A DNA stretch of 33,125 bases from an uncultured Clostridium sp. (GTDB taxonomy: Bacteria; Bacillota; Clostridia; TANB77; CAG-465): positions 1 to 33,125 of the forward strand of contig CAOKPF010000016.1 of the NCBI GenBank assembly GCA_948470565.1, in the 5' to 3' direction. Shown in pieces: positions 24,491 through 33,100 of this stretch. Every line of letters begins with the position of its first letter. The stretch's first letter is position 1. Made by a program: the position numbers and the translations under genes. The notes beneath the pieces were generated by a model. It was not told the DNA's origin and made no database searches. It saw only the letters and a list, made by a program, of their open reading frames with translations.

Positions 24491-24895
24491 TTATAACTTA
24501 TATCCTGTATATTCTACTAGCAACTTTATAAAATTGTTGCGTGACATACCATTTACAAAATATTCTTTATAGTTACTATGGTATTTTTGCAACCAACTAT
24601 TAAAACTATTTTTCATTGTTTCCTTAAAATCTCTACGTTCCTCATATGGAAGATTTAAATAACTAACATAAAGTGTATACCAACCTATTTTACCCTTTTT
24701 CTTTATTTGCGGTTTATCACCTGAAGTTATAATATTTACCATATTATTATACAAATTATAATATATATTGCCTTCATCTACAAACCGTATTGATTTGAAG
24801 AATTTTAAAATATCTTTATCAGTCTTTAACATTTGTAATTCTTTCCATAATGCAATTTCTAAATACTGCTTTTGTGTAATTTTACATTTTGCCAT
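24491..24895 (-). CDS. Hypothetical protein, 134 residues, partner of the RtcB-like protein
   Basis: A small basic, mostly helical protein with no recognised domain. Aromatic pairs (GWYTLYVSYLNLPYEERRDF, then FNSWLQKYHSNYKEYF) and Lys/Arg content suggest nucleic acid binding. It begins 44 bp after the RtcB-like gene, which has no terminator of its own, and a terminator closes the pair, so the two are one operon. It lacks the archease signature (DHTADI...), so it is not the usual RtcB cofactor. Spacing and shared orientation suggest a functional partner, perhaps an RNA-binding subunit; that is inference. Confidence 0.7.
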   Translation of the reverse strand: MAKCKITQKQYLEIALWKELQMLKTDKDILKFFKSIRFVDEGNIYYNLYNNMVNIITSGDKPQIKKKGKIGWYTLYVSYLNLPYEERRDFKETMKNSFNSWLQKYHSNYKEYFVNGMSRNNFIKLLVEYTGYKL

Positions 24896-24939
24896 ATTAA
24901 AAGCTCTCCTTAAAATTATATTATTAATAGAACAAAAAA

Positions 24940-26043
24940 CTAGTTATAAACAGTAAAACCATCCTTGTTATAACAAGCTATTTGTTTAAGCCTACATAAA
25001 ATATTACCAGGTGTTTTTAACAAAACCTGACCTATCATATTATCTAATTTAGACTGTTCTATTCCAACCCCTCTCATTTTAGCATCTATCCCAATGTCAA
25101 CTTTATTATCCTGAATAAAAACTTTATTATTTAGTGCAACTTTTTCATTTTCCAACCTTATCTGCACATTATCATTTAATAGCTGAACACCTAGGCCATG
25201 TGGTGAAAGGGTAAGTTTTTTTCCACTATGATTAATAGTATTATTAGTAGTAATTTTAGGCTTAATAATGTATATATCTTGCTTATTAGCAGTAAGTAAA
25301 GTATATATTTCATCTTTCCACTGACAACCAATACATACTGAATTAATATCTGGCATACCATAATGTGATACATTTAAAACTTCTATTCCTGTACTATCGC
25401 ATTTATCTAATATTGATAATGAAAAGTCCCTATTTCTTTTTTTATTATATTCATCAAGATATTTTGAAATTTTGAAAAATCGTTTTGCAATGTCACCTTT
25501 AATATACCGCAAATATCTTCCATTACACAACTTTTCAGTTTCAATTCTGTCATAAAACCAATTTCCTTTTACTGGGTATAATCCATATAATAGATTATTT
25601 TTAAATTCAGCTGCAGAGGCATGTAAAAAAATATACTGTTCATCAGGATTTTTAGTATCATATGCTAAAATTACGAAGTGATTTCCTCTATCATAATTAA
25701 AATCATATTTTGTATTTTTTTTAACATATTCTATTGCATATTTTAGCTGATTTATATTAATATTTCTATTTAATTTATAACAAATTACACCACATGAATT
25801 AACAGTAGCATCTATTGGGATAAATGATACATTAGTTTCCCATATTGCACACATACCAGTAAAAAATCCTCCTGCCATTCTTGTTACATTAGATGAAATA
25901 CCTAAATCAGGCATTGTATAAATTTTTGAGCTACATTCTTTTTTGGATAATTTTGATGAAACTATAGATAATAGTTTTTCTGTATCTTCTAAATGTCTCA
26001 TTATTTCTATTTGTGTTTTATCATTTAGAGAAAAATTTTCCAT
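24940..26043 (-). CDS. Divergent RtcB-like RNA ligase family protein
   Basis: A 367-residue protein that aligns by motif with RtcB, the GTP-dependent RNA ligase joining 3'-phosphate and 5'-hydroxyl ends. MPD (44-46) matches the MPDxH loop; IDATVNSCG (77-85) parallels VGxDIGCG, with the Asp and Cys ligands more widely spaced; RGNHF (119-123) matches GNHF; FLHASA (139-144) matches the next His; SHYG (226-229) matches the later His; and LSPHGLG (279-285) matches SxHGAGR, whose His is guanylylated. It is shorter than canonical RtcB (about 400-480). Strong GGAGG site. Ligase activity is plausible but unproven, since several flanking residues differ. Confidence 0.6.
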   Translation of the reverse strand: MENFSLNDKTQIEIMRHLEDTEKLLSIVSSKLSKKECSSKIYTMPDLGISSNVTRMAGGFFTGMCAIWETNVSFIPIDATVNSCGVICYKLNRNININQLKYAIEYVKKNTKYDFNYDRGNHFVILAYDTKNPDEQYIFLHASAAEFKNNLLYGLYPVKGNWFYDRIETEKLCNGRYLRYIKGDIAKRFFKISKYLDEYNKKRNRDFSLSILDKCDSTGIEVLNVSHYGMPDINSVCIGCQWKDEIYTLLTANKQDIYIIKPKITTNNTINHSGKKLTLSPHGLGVQLLNDNVQIRLENEKVALNNKVFIQDNKVDIGIDAKMRGVGIEQSKLDNMIGQVLLKTPGNILCRLKQIACYNKDGFTVYN

Positions 26044-26141
26044 ATTATAAACCTCCGATTTATTAATTTTAATTTATCTATAATATTTACATTACATAAT
26101 AATTGTAACATTTTTCTCTTTAACTTACTACTTATAGTTTT

Positions 26142-26155
26142 TATCAAATTTGATA
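26142..26155. promoter_or_regulatory. Perfect 14-bp palindrome upstream of the RtcB-like operon
   Basis: TATCAAATTTGATA is perfectly symmetric and lies about 100 bp before the start. A further TATCAAAA follows at 26166-26173. It may be a repressor or activator site. Confidence 0.45.
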
Positions 26156-26243
26156 GTATTTTTATCAAAAATTTTATACAAACTACTAAAATAATATATT
26201 TATTAAATATTCAGCACATTTTATACAAATAAAAGACATAAAA

Positions 26244-27746
26244 TTATAATATTTTCCAATATCCTCTTCTATCTGAGCCAACCCTTTCCACAATATTATT
26301 TTCTTTCAATTTCTTTATATTATCCGTTACTGTAGTTCTACCTATTTTTAATTTTTTTGAAATATCAATTTGTGTAATAGTAGGATTTTTCTCTATTAAT
26401 TCAAGAATTTTTAATTGATTAATCGTACATATAAATTTACTTTCGGTTTTCTGTCCGGTTTTCTGTCCGGTTTTCTGTCCGGTTTTCTGTCCGATTGTTT
26501 CTAATTTATTTTCTTCTTTTCTAAAAATTACCTTAAAATCTCCTCTTAGAGATTCAAATTCCGGTTCTGGCAATTCCATTTTCTTCATTTCTTCTCTCAT
26601 TGTAGCAATTCCAGTATGCCTATTCTCAATAATATCTCCTTTTTCTTCAAGCAGTCTAACAATATTTTTATTTCTCGATTCTAACATCATATCTGTACCA
26701 AGTGTTTCTAATCTATTATTTCCATAAAGATCTCCTGGATTTATTATTTCAATTCTATCATCATAAATTTGCACATAAATATATGCACTTTCTCTACTAA
26801 TACTATAATCTCTATGTATTAATGCATTAGCTACTGCTTCTCTTAATGCTTTCATAGGGTATTCTGGAATATTTTCTCTTTTTCCATTATTATCAATTAC
26901 AACTCTTGTTCCTATATTTCTTCTTATAAACGTCAAGGTTTGCTCTAACATTTCATCAATAGTTCCTTCTACTCTTTTATTATCATCAAATCTTTGCCCT
27001 ATTTTTCCAACATCTCCAAGTTTTGTTCCAGGAACTACAACGCATGCTACAAATAACTGAGGTAAATAACCTTGAGGATATTCTCCAAACATTAAAAGTC
27101 CTGCAAGAGTTGGATATATTACTCCCGTACTATTATCAATTATTCCACTTAATTTCAAAATTTTCTCATTAGAAAATTTTGAAAAATTAGGTTTATCATC
27201 TTTTACCTTTTCAAGATAAAAATTTATTTTCTCTAAATCAAAGTCTTCATAACTCGCTCTTTTTATAGGTCTCAAATCTTCCTGTATTCCATCTTTATAG
27301 CTTTGTAAACTATATATTTCATAATCAGTCATATGCTCATCAGAATCTCCTATTCTAATATATGAGCCTTTTTGCATACCAGCACATTTATAATAACATG
27401 GTTTTTGATTTTGAGGTATCTCATTTATTTTTACAGCTAATAGCTTTTTATCATTATATGTAATAGCTAAAAATTCTGGTCTTATTTTAGGCTCCATAGA
27501 GTCTGTACATAATGATGTAATTTGTTTTTGCAAATCATTTAAATCATATACATTATTCTCCATAAAATTATTATTCTCATCTATTCCAAAAATTATAACG
27601 CCGCCACATTTATTAGCAAAAGCTGATATTGTATCGTAACACTTTTTCGGGAAACTAATTTCAGCAGTCTTTGCCTCGATTTTATCTGTTTCAGTTTGAT
27701 ACATTTTCATAAATTCTATTACTTTGATTATTTCTTTTTCCGTCAT
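26244..27746 (-). CDS. AlbA_2 (Schlafen-type) DNA-binding regulator with HATPase-like domain and winged helix
   Basis: About 500 residues. An AlbA_2 domain occupies roughly 1-130 (ETDKIEAKTAEISFPKKC, NKCGGVIIFGIDEN, KGSYIRIGDSDEHM). A linker and ATP-binding HATPase_c_4 domain follow (YPMKALREAVANALIHRDYS with the Asn-box, DRIEIINPGDLYGNN, NRHTGIATMREEM). A repeated QKTG linker then leads to a C-terminal winged helix (ITQIDISKKLKIGRTTVTDNIKKLKENNIVERVG). Members are thought to be transcription regulators. I chose ATG 27746 because AAGGAGGG sits 6 bp before it; an upstream TTG at 27767 overlaps that site. It neighbours an AAA ATPase and a STAND NTPase. Confidence 0.9.
   Translation of the reverse strand: MTEKEIIKVIEFMKMYQTETDKIEAKTAEISFPKKCYDTISAFANKCGGVIIFGIDENNNFMENNVYDLNDLQKQITSLCTDSMEPKIRPEFLAITYNDKKLLAVKINEIPQNQKPCYYKCAGMQKGSYIRIGDSDEHMTDYEIYSLQSYKDGIQEDLRPIKRASYEDFDLEKINFYLEKVKDDKPNFSKFSNEKILKLSGIIDNSTGVIYPTLAGLLMFGEYPQGYLPQLFVACVVVPGTKLGDVGKIGQRFDDNKRVEGTIDEMLEQTLTFIRRNIGTRVVIDNNGKRENIPEYPMKALREAVANALIHRDYSISRESAYIYVQIYDDRIEIINPGDLYGNNRLETLGTDMMLESRNKNIVRLLEEKGDIIENRHTGIATMREEMKKMELPEPEFESLRGDFKVIFRKEENKLETIGQKTGQKTGQKTGQKTESKFICTINQLKILELIEKNPTITQIDISKKLKIGRTTVTDNIKKLKENNIVERVGSDRRGYWKIL
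26445..26492. repeat. Four perfect 12-bp tandem repeats inside the regulator gene
   Basis: GGTTTTCTGTCC is repeated four times (26445, 26457, 26469, 26481), encoding QKTG x4 on the minus strand. Copy changes stay in frame and alter linker length. Confidence 0.9.
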
Positions 27747-27803
27747 ATACTTCCCTCCTTTACGCAAAATTATTACTCATAGTATTTAATAATTTTCTAT
27801 TTC

Positions 27804-29006
27804 TTATTTTTCTTCTAATAACCAATCTATTACATTTTTATGAATTATACCATTTTGTGAAAAATCAAACTTATCCATTGTTAAAACATATTTAGGGTAG
27901 TTATCCTCTATATTTTTAAATGCTCCAAATTCTCTTTGAATAACAGAATCATCTGCTAAAATGTATGCTACTTGAATATATATCTTTTCTTTAAATCTTG
28001 TCGCTATAAAATCTATCTCTCCATTTTCTAAATTTCCAACTTTAACATCATATCCACTAGATAGTAATTCATTATATACAATATTTTCTAAATACGCTCC
28101 TAGTTGTGGTCTTTTTCCAACATTCATTATTTGACAAAATCCTAAATCTGTTAAATAATATTTGTATTTTCCATTTAATATTCTTTTCCCTCTAACATCA
28201 TATCTATCAGCTTTATTTATCATCATAGCTTTTGTCATATATCCTAAATAGTTGTATAGAGTTATTTTTGATACTTCTCTATCATCTTTATTTGCAAAAT
28301 AACTTGATAAACTTTCTGCTGAAAAATTTTGAGATGGTGTTGTAACTATATATTCTACAATTCTATTAAATAAATCTAAATCTTTTATATTAAATCTGGC
28401 TATAATATCTTTTACTAATATAGAATCATAGATGTCTGATAAATATGTTCTTGTTTGAAATTCATCTGTCATCATAAATCTTTGTGGCATTCCTCCCCAA
28501 GTCATATAGTCGTCAAATACTTCTTCTATATCTTTTCTATCCGTTATATTTTTTAATTCACAAACTTCTTTAAATGTGAAGGGATAAGTTTTAAAACTTA
28601 CATATCTTCCTGATATATGTGTAGCAAGTTCTCCAGATAGTAAATCACTATTAGAACCTGTAATAAATATTGATACATTTTTGGATACCTTAAATGAATT
28701 TATTGCCTTTTCCCAGTGTTCAACATTTTGAACTTCATCAAAAAATAAGTAATATTTATCTTTGCTTACTATTTTGTCTTTTACGTAATTGTGTAAATCC
28801 ATATCATTTTTTATAAAAGAATAATCTTCATATTCAAAGTTTATATATATTATTTGAGCTTCTGGTATTCCTTTTGATTTTAACTCATCTATTATTTGTA
28901 ACAATATGACTGATTTACCACATCTTCTAACACCCATTATGACTTTTATCAAATCTTGATCATAGAATGGTCTAATTTTAGATAAATATTTTTCGCGAAT
29001 AATCAT
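27804..29006 (-). CDS. AAA-family ATPase with DUF4143 domain
   Basis: A 400-residue ATPase of the archaeal-type AAA_14/DUF4143 family. Walker A is VRRCGKS, near residue 28; INFEYED and FFDEVQNVEHWE form Walker B; ITGSNSDLL is sensor-like and HISGRYVSFKTYPFTFKE completes the AAA part. The C-terminal DUF4143 domain has YYLTDLGF and a PD-(D/E)xK-like strand set, GNLENGEIDFIATRF...IYIQVAY, with the D but Gln where Lys is usual. Function in cells is unknown; such genes are often multicopy in gut bacteria. The ATG at 29006 has AAGGAG 6 bp upstream; a longer frame reaches 29063 without a better site. Confidence 0.88.
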   Translation of the reverse strand: MIIREKYLSKIRPFYDQDLIKVIMGVRRCGKSVILLQIIDELKSKGIPEAQIIYINFEYEDYSFIKNDMDLHNYVKDKIVSKDKYYLFFDEVQNVEHWEKAINSFKVSKNVSIFITGSNSDLLSGELATHISGRYVSFKTYPFTFKEVCELKNITDRKDIEEVFDDYMTWGGMPQRFMMTDEFQTRTYLSDIYDSILVKDIIARFNIKDLDLFNRIVEYIVTTPSQNFSAESLSSYFANKDDREVSKITLYNYLGYMTKAMMINKADRYDVRGKRILNGKYKYYLTDLGFCQIMNVGKRPQLGAYLENIVYNELLSSGYDVKVGNLENGEIDFIATRFKEKIYIQVAYILADDSVIQREFGAFKNIEDNYPKYVLTMDKFDFSQNGIIHKNVIDWLLEEK

Positions 29007-29167
29007 AAATTTCTCCTTTTTACTCATTTTTTCTATTATATAGTAATTATTTTCTTTTGTCAATATTTAGTTTATTGCACTAAACAAAATACGTAATAAC
29101 TAGCATTTTGTTTAGTAATAATTTATTTTAGAATATAAATATTTTCAAGGATTACAACTCTTCTTTA

Positions 29168-29389
29168 TTTTCCATAAAATTATTATTCTCATCTATTCCA
29201 AATATTATAACGCCACCACATTTATTGGAAAAGCTATATTATATCGTAACACTTTTTTGGAAAACAAATTCAGCAGTCTTGACATCAATTTTATATTTTT
29301 ATATTTAATACATTTTTTAAATTGTACTACTTTAATTATTTATATTTCTGTCATATACTTCCCTTTACACAAATTATTCTCCTAAAACG
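29168..29389 (-). pseudogene. Duplicated 5' fragment of the AlbA_2 regulator gene
   Basis: This segment is a degraded copy of about 27558-27770: the same ribosome-binding region, start region (TGTCATATACTTCCC) and codons for ANKCGGVIIFGIDENNNFMEN, with several small deletions. It ends at CCATAAAATTATTATTCTC, as in the intact gene. The two copies flank the AAA/DUF4143 gene in direct orientation, so that gene probably arrived by, or can be lost through, recombination between them. The STAND gene's stop codon lies inside its far end. Confidence 0.85.
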
Positions 29390-31692
29390 ATTTTATTTAA
29401 AACTTCTATATCCTCTTTATCACCTAGCAATTCATACATACTTAATGCTTTACTATAATTTTCTTTCATTTTCTCTACATTATTTTTTAAATTACATATT
29501 ATTGTTTTTATTCTATAATATTCAGCCTCATTTCTTATATCTGATTTATTCTTTTCATCTAACATTTTTCTTACTTCTTTTAAATATTCTTCTATTACAT
29601 AGATACATTTGTTATCATTATTAATATAATATTTTTTTATATTTATATTACAAAGTAAAAATATATAGTCTATAACACCTCTTATAAAATTTTTATCTAT
29701 GCAATATTTATAACTGCACAATATTTCTTTATATAACTTTTCCAAATCTTCATAAGTCATATATTTACACTTATCTATCCATAACGTATTTACTAAATGC
29801 CTATATTCATTCATATTTTCCCAATATCTAATTTCATTTTCTCTCCATAAATTTAACGCCTGAATATAATCTTTTTTACAATTATAAAAATATAATGCTT
29901 TTACATGATTAAACAATGCTAATATTCTATTATCAAAAGATTTTATATCATATTTTCTAATTAACTCTTCTGAAATATTTATATATCTAATAGCCTCATC
30001 TGCGTTTTTCATTTTGGACATTATATTTATATAATCACAATACGCTTCTAATTCTGAATTAAAATCACCTATAAGGTTAGCAGCTCTAGCTCTTTTTAAT
30101 CTTCTTGATTTTTCCCCAATATTCCAATAACCTCTAACATAAGTATAGTATTTTAAATTTACATCTATATTAATAAAGTCTTTGTACTTTTTTTTAATAT
30201 ATAATATTTCTAATAATTCTGAAATTACATTATATTCGTCGTATTCATCCAGTATATTAAACTTTTCTAAATCATTATATGTTTCTCCTATACTCTCACA
30301 TAACATATTGTAATACTTAGTAGTTTTATTTATTAAAGTATTTAACAATTCTTTATCTTTAGATAGGTTACGATATATCAATGTTTTTATAAAGCTATGC
30401 ATTTTACATCTTGGCTCACTTAAGAACAAATGCGTTAATAAATTATTGTTATAGCATTCATTTAGTGCTTTTATCCAATTATCACTTCCAAAACCAATTT
30501 GACTTACATATGCTATTAATTTTAATGATACAGAATATGAAAAAATAGATACTATCATTAATATACTTTTTGCCTCTTTACTTATACTATCCCAAATACT
30601 TCCTACAATTTTTTCACTAAGTTGTTCATATGTAATTTCATTTATATCAAGATACTTTTCTAAACTTTTATTAATACTAATCCCATATTTGTTATCTTTT
30701 ATAACTTTTTTTACTATATAATTAATAACAAATGGAAATCCTGATGTAATATTATATAACTTTTCAATGGCTGTTGAATCTATATCAATTATTTTATCTA
30801 ATATATTATTCTTGCTTAATAATTTCGTTATTTCATTTTTGTCTAAATCTGTATTAGATGTAATGCACATACATTTTTCCTTAAAATTTTCATTATTATA
30901 TATATCTATATTTAATGAAGATATTAATATTATTTTAGAATGATTAGACATACTATTTATAAATATAATTTGTTCTTCTGTTAAAATTACATCATTTAAA
31001 TCTAATATAAATAGACATTTATTGTTCTTTATAATTTCAAAAAACTTTACCTCTTTTACATTTATATCTAAATATTTATTCTCACTATATAATTCACAAA
31101 GTGAAAATATTTCATCTATAACTTCTGATTTTAAATTAAAATTTGAATTGATATTACACCATAAAATATAATTATATATATTGTTGATATTCATATAATC
31201 ATGTATATATGCCATAGTAGACTTAGTTTTTCCACTTAATTTATAACCTGAAACATATGCAATTTTTAAATTTTGTTCCATAAAACAATTCATACTCTTA
31301 GTAAATTTTTCAGTTCTAATAATATCATCTAGTTCCTGTAACACAATATTATTCTTATTAATAAATTTTGTATTACTTTCTATTAAAACAGCTGAAGATG
31401 CGTGTATATATTCTTTCGCAAATTTATCTAAATACTCATAATTCATATTTAAATATTTTCCATATGCTATAATTCCATTTACAAAACTAGATATATCTTT
31501 TGGTATCATACCAGTTAAAAATTTTCTTATGCTTACCTCAGAATAATACGTATATTCTGCTATTCTTAAATATATACTTATTTTCCTTTTATCTTCTTTT
31601 AATTTATTTACCTTTATTGTATTTTGTATTTCATTTACTAAACTACTTAATAATTCAATTCTTTTTTCTTTTAAAACTTCTTGTTGTTTCAT
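29374..31692 (-). CDS. STAND (NB-ARC-like) NTPase with N-terminal helical domain and TPR-like tail
   Basis: A 772-residue signal-transduction ATPase. Residues 1-100 are helical with a helix-turn-helix look (YTYYSEVSIRKFLTGMIPKDISSFVNGIIAYG). The NTPase core has Walker A GYKLSGKT (159-166), Walker B KCLFILDLNDV (235-245), sensor KIILISSL and the NB-ARC GxP motif SGFPFVINY (327-335). A winged-helix domain follows (AKSILMIVSIFSYSVSLKLIAYVSQ). The C-terminal 300 residues are helical repeats. The family includes AfsR-like regulators and bacterial NLR-like immune sensors; no effector domain is evident. The promoter is 20 bp upstream. Confidence 0.85.
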   Translation of the reverse strand: MKQQEVLKEKRIELLSSLVNEIQNTIKVNKLKEDKRKISIYLRIAEYTYYSEVSIRKFLTGMIPKDISSFVNGIIAYGKYLNMNYEYLDKFAKEYIHASSAVLIESNTKFINKNNIVLQELDDIIRTEKFTKSMNCFMEQNLKIAYVSGYKLSGKTKSTMAYIHDYMNINNIYNYILWCNINSNFNLKSEVIDEIFSLCELYSENKYLDINVKEVKFFEIIKNNKCLFILDLNDVILTEEQIIFINSMSNHSKIILISSLNIDIYNNENFKEKCMCITSNTDLDKNEITKLLSKNNILDKIIDIDSTAIEKLYNITSGFPFVINYIVKKVIKDNKYGISINKSLEKYLDINEITYEQLSEKIVGSIWDSISKEAKSILMIVSIFSYSVSLKLIAYVSQIGFGSDNWIKALNECYNNNLLTHLFLSEPRCKMHSFIKTLIYRNLSKDKELLNTLINKTTKYYNMLCESIGETYNDLEKFNILDEYDEYNVISELLEILYIKKKYKDFINIDVNLKYYTYVRGYWNIGEKSRRLKRARAANLIGDFNSELEAYCDYINIMSKMKNADEAIRYINISEELIRKYDIKSFDNRILALFNHVKALYFYNCKKDYIQALNLWRENEIRYWENMNEYRHLVNTLWIDKCKYMTYEDLEKLYKEILCSYKYCIDKNFIRGVIDYIFLLCNINIKKYYINNDNKCIYVIEEYLKEVRKMLDEKNKSDIRNEAEYYRIKTIICNLKNNVEKMKENYSKALSMYELLGDKEDIEVLNKIVLGE

Positions 31693-31711
31693 GCGCTTTA
31701 CCTCTAACTAC

Positions 31712-31740
31712 ATTATATCAAAATAGGTTATATATTACAA
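31712..31740 (-). promoter_or_regulatory. Promoter of the STAND gene
   Basis: On the minus strand TTGTAA (31735-31740) is followed after 17 bp by TATAAT (31712-31717). The leader would be only about 13 nt. An inverted repeat, CTATAC..GTATAG (31791-31809), lies upstream. Confidence 0.7.
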
Positions 31741-31883
31741 TATAGCTACAAAAAATAATAAAAAATACAAAATGAGTAAAAAATATATAACTATACAAAA
31801 CAAGTATAGATTTACAGATAAAAAGTTATAAAAAATGAAAGAAATAATCAAATAAAAATATTAGTATTATACTTCTCTTATGT

Positions 31884-31967
31884 TTACTTTATGGTATAAT
31901 AAAATCTGATAAAGACATGTATTCTAATGAGTTCTACTTCCACTATGTATTACTTTATGGTATAATA
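31884..31967 (+). repeat. Two 18-bp direct repeats, each an extended -10 promoter
   Basis: TTACTTTATGGTATAATA occurs at 31884-31901 and 31950-31967. Each holds TG-G-TATAAT. They point towards a strong hairpin at 32007-32059 with no ORF between, so a short RNA of about 90 nt could be made. Confidence 0.6.
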
Positions 31968-32006
31968 CGTTATAAAAATCCCCAGTATTATTGTTATTAT
32001 CAATAT

Positions 32007-32059
32007 AAAAGTGGTTCTTCTGCAATATTAATCACATAAATTGCGGAAAAACCACTTTT
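32007..32059. terminator. Strong bidirectional terminator
   Basis: AAAAGTGGTT (32007-32016) with AACCACTTTT (32050-32059) and an inner 9-bp stem TTCTGCAAT/ATTGCGGAA. It ends the minus-strand 293-residue gene and would end any plus-strand short RNA. Confidence 0.8.
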
Positions 32060-32103
32060 ATTTTATCATAAACATTATTTGTTAGATTGAAATTTTTTTA
32101 GAT

Positions 32104-32985
32104 TTAATTAGACAATCTTAAATCTTTACCATCAGGCGTATCATAGAAATCAAATTTGGGTGCAAAAGTACGGTCGATTTTGACGATATGTGGTGCTTTT
32201 TCAGGTTTATAGAAAAAATTATAGTCATATAAGTAAATGGAAAAATCATTAATCTTCATTGCTTCTTCGTCAGTCATAAAAGTAATTTTTTGAATAGGTG
32301 GTTCGGTTTTTCCACTTTCCCATACATCCCTAAAACCAGTAGCTTCATCTTTTTTTTCGTACCAAAAACTCATAATTGCAATATGTTGACCATTTTCTAA
32401 TGTGGCATATGCCATTCCACGATCTACAGCCCAACGTTGTTGAGTTTTAGCTAAAGTTTCAGCTTCTTCAAAACTATATTGACCTTCTAGTTTGCATTTC
32501 ATTTTTAAAACTCGCGGTTCATGCGAATATCTTGCTTCCCTACGTCTAGAATCGTAAACAGTGTTAATCTTGTCAAACTTTACAAGGTTAGCAATTTCTT
32601 CAATACCATTTAATCCATATACGGTATAATTACCGATATGTTTAGCATCTTCATCTGAATATTCTTTAAATTCTAAATCTTCATTAGTAGTAATTTCTCC
32701 ATAGGCTGATACTTCTTTAAAATATCTAAAACCTACATCGGTATTAGGAATTCCTATTATTGCAATAGGTCCTTTTTCAGGACAATAACCATATCTTGCA
32801 GAATGGGTAGTGAGTGCATTAATTTTTTTTACTTCCTCATAGGAATGAGTTCCTTGTAAGGAATAAGTCAATCTCCTCATGCAATCATGTGTAACAACAA
32901 AAAAATTTTTTCCAATTTTTTCTACTTTAAAATCCCGATTAGGATAAGCCTTTTTTAACAGTTTCTGAAAAATCTTTTCAATCAT
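32104..32985 (-). CDS. Hypothetical protein, 293 residues
   Basis: I do not recognise this soluble protein. It has no signal peptide, few cysteines, and an acidic-basic mix with many aromatic residues. Motif-like stretches are YDSRRREARYSHEPRVLKMKC near the middle, QQRWAVDRGMAYATLENGQHIAIMSFWYEKKDE, and a C-terminal FYKPEKAPHIVKIDRTFAPKFDFYDTPDGKDL. Codon use is less AT-skewed than in its neighbours, which may mean a different origin or higher expression. It has a good promoter, AAAGGAGG before the ATG, and its own terminator, so it is a single-gene unit. Confidence 0.8.
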   Translation of the reverse strand: MIEKIFQKLLKKAYPNRDFKVEKIGKNFFVVTHDCMRRLTYSLQGTHSYEEVKKINALTTHSARYGYCPEKGPIAIIGIPNTDVGFRYFKEVSAYGEITTNEDLEFKEYSDEDAKHIGNYTVYGLNGIEEIANLVKFDKINTVYDSRRREARYSHEPRVLKMKCKLEGQYSFEEAETLAKTQQRWAVDRGMAYATLENGQHIAIMSFWYEKKDEATGFRDVWESGKTEPPIQKITFMTDEEAMKINDFSIYLYDYNFFYKPEKAPHIVKIDRTFAPKFDFYDTPDGKDLRLSN

Positions 32986-33071
32986 AATTAGTTCCTCCTT
33001 TAATCATTCTGAGGACTATGCCTCCGAAAATATTGATTTTCAAATGCAACAATAATATTCCTATGATTTGT

Positions 33072-33100
33072 ATTGTACCAAATTTCTAGCGAAAAGTCAA
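33072..33100 (-). promoter_or_regulatory. Promoter of the 293-residue gene
   Basis: On the minus strand TTGACT (33095-33100) is followed after 17 bp by TACAAT (33072-33077). In the leader, CCTC can pair with either an upstream GGAGG or the ribosome binding site. Confidence 0.7.

Noticed and set aside
24491-24895. Archease
   Set aside because: The size and the RtcB-like neighbour suggested it, but the archease acidic metal-binding motif is absent.
26445-26492. CRISPR array
   Set aside because: The repeats are contiguous 12-bp units without spacers, inside a coding frame.
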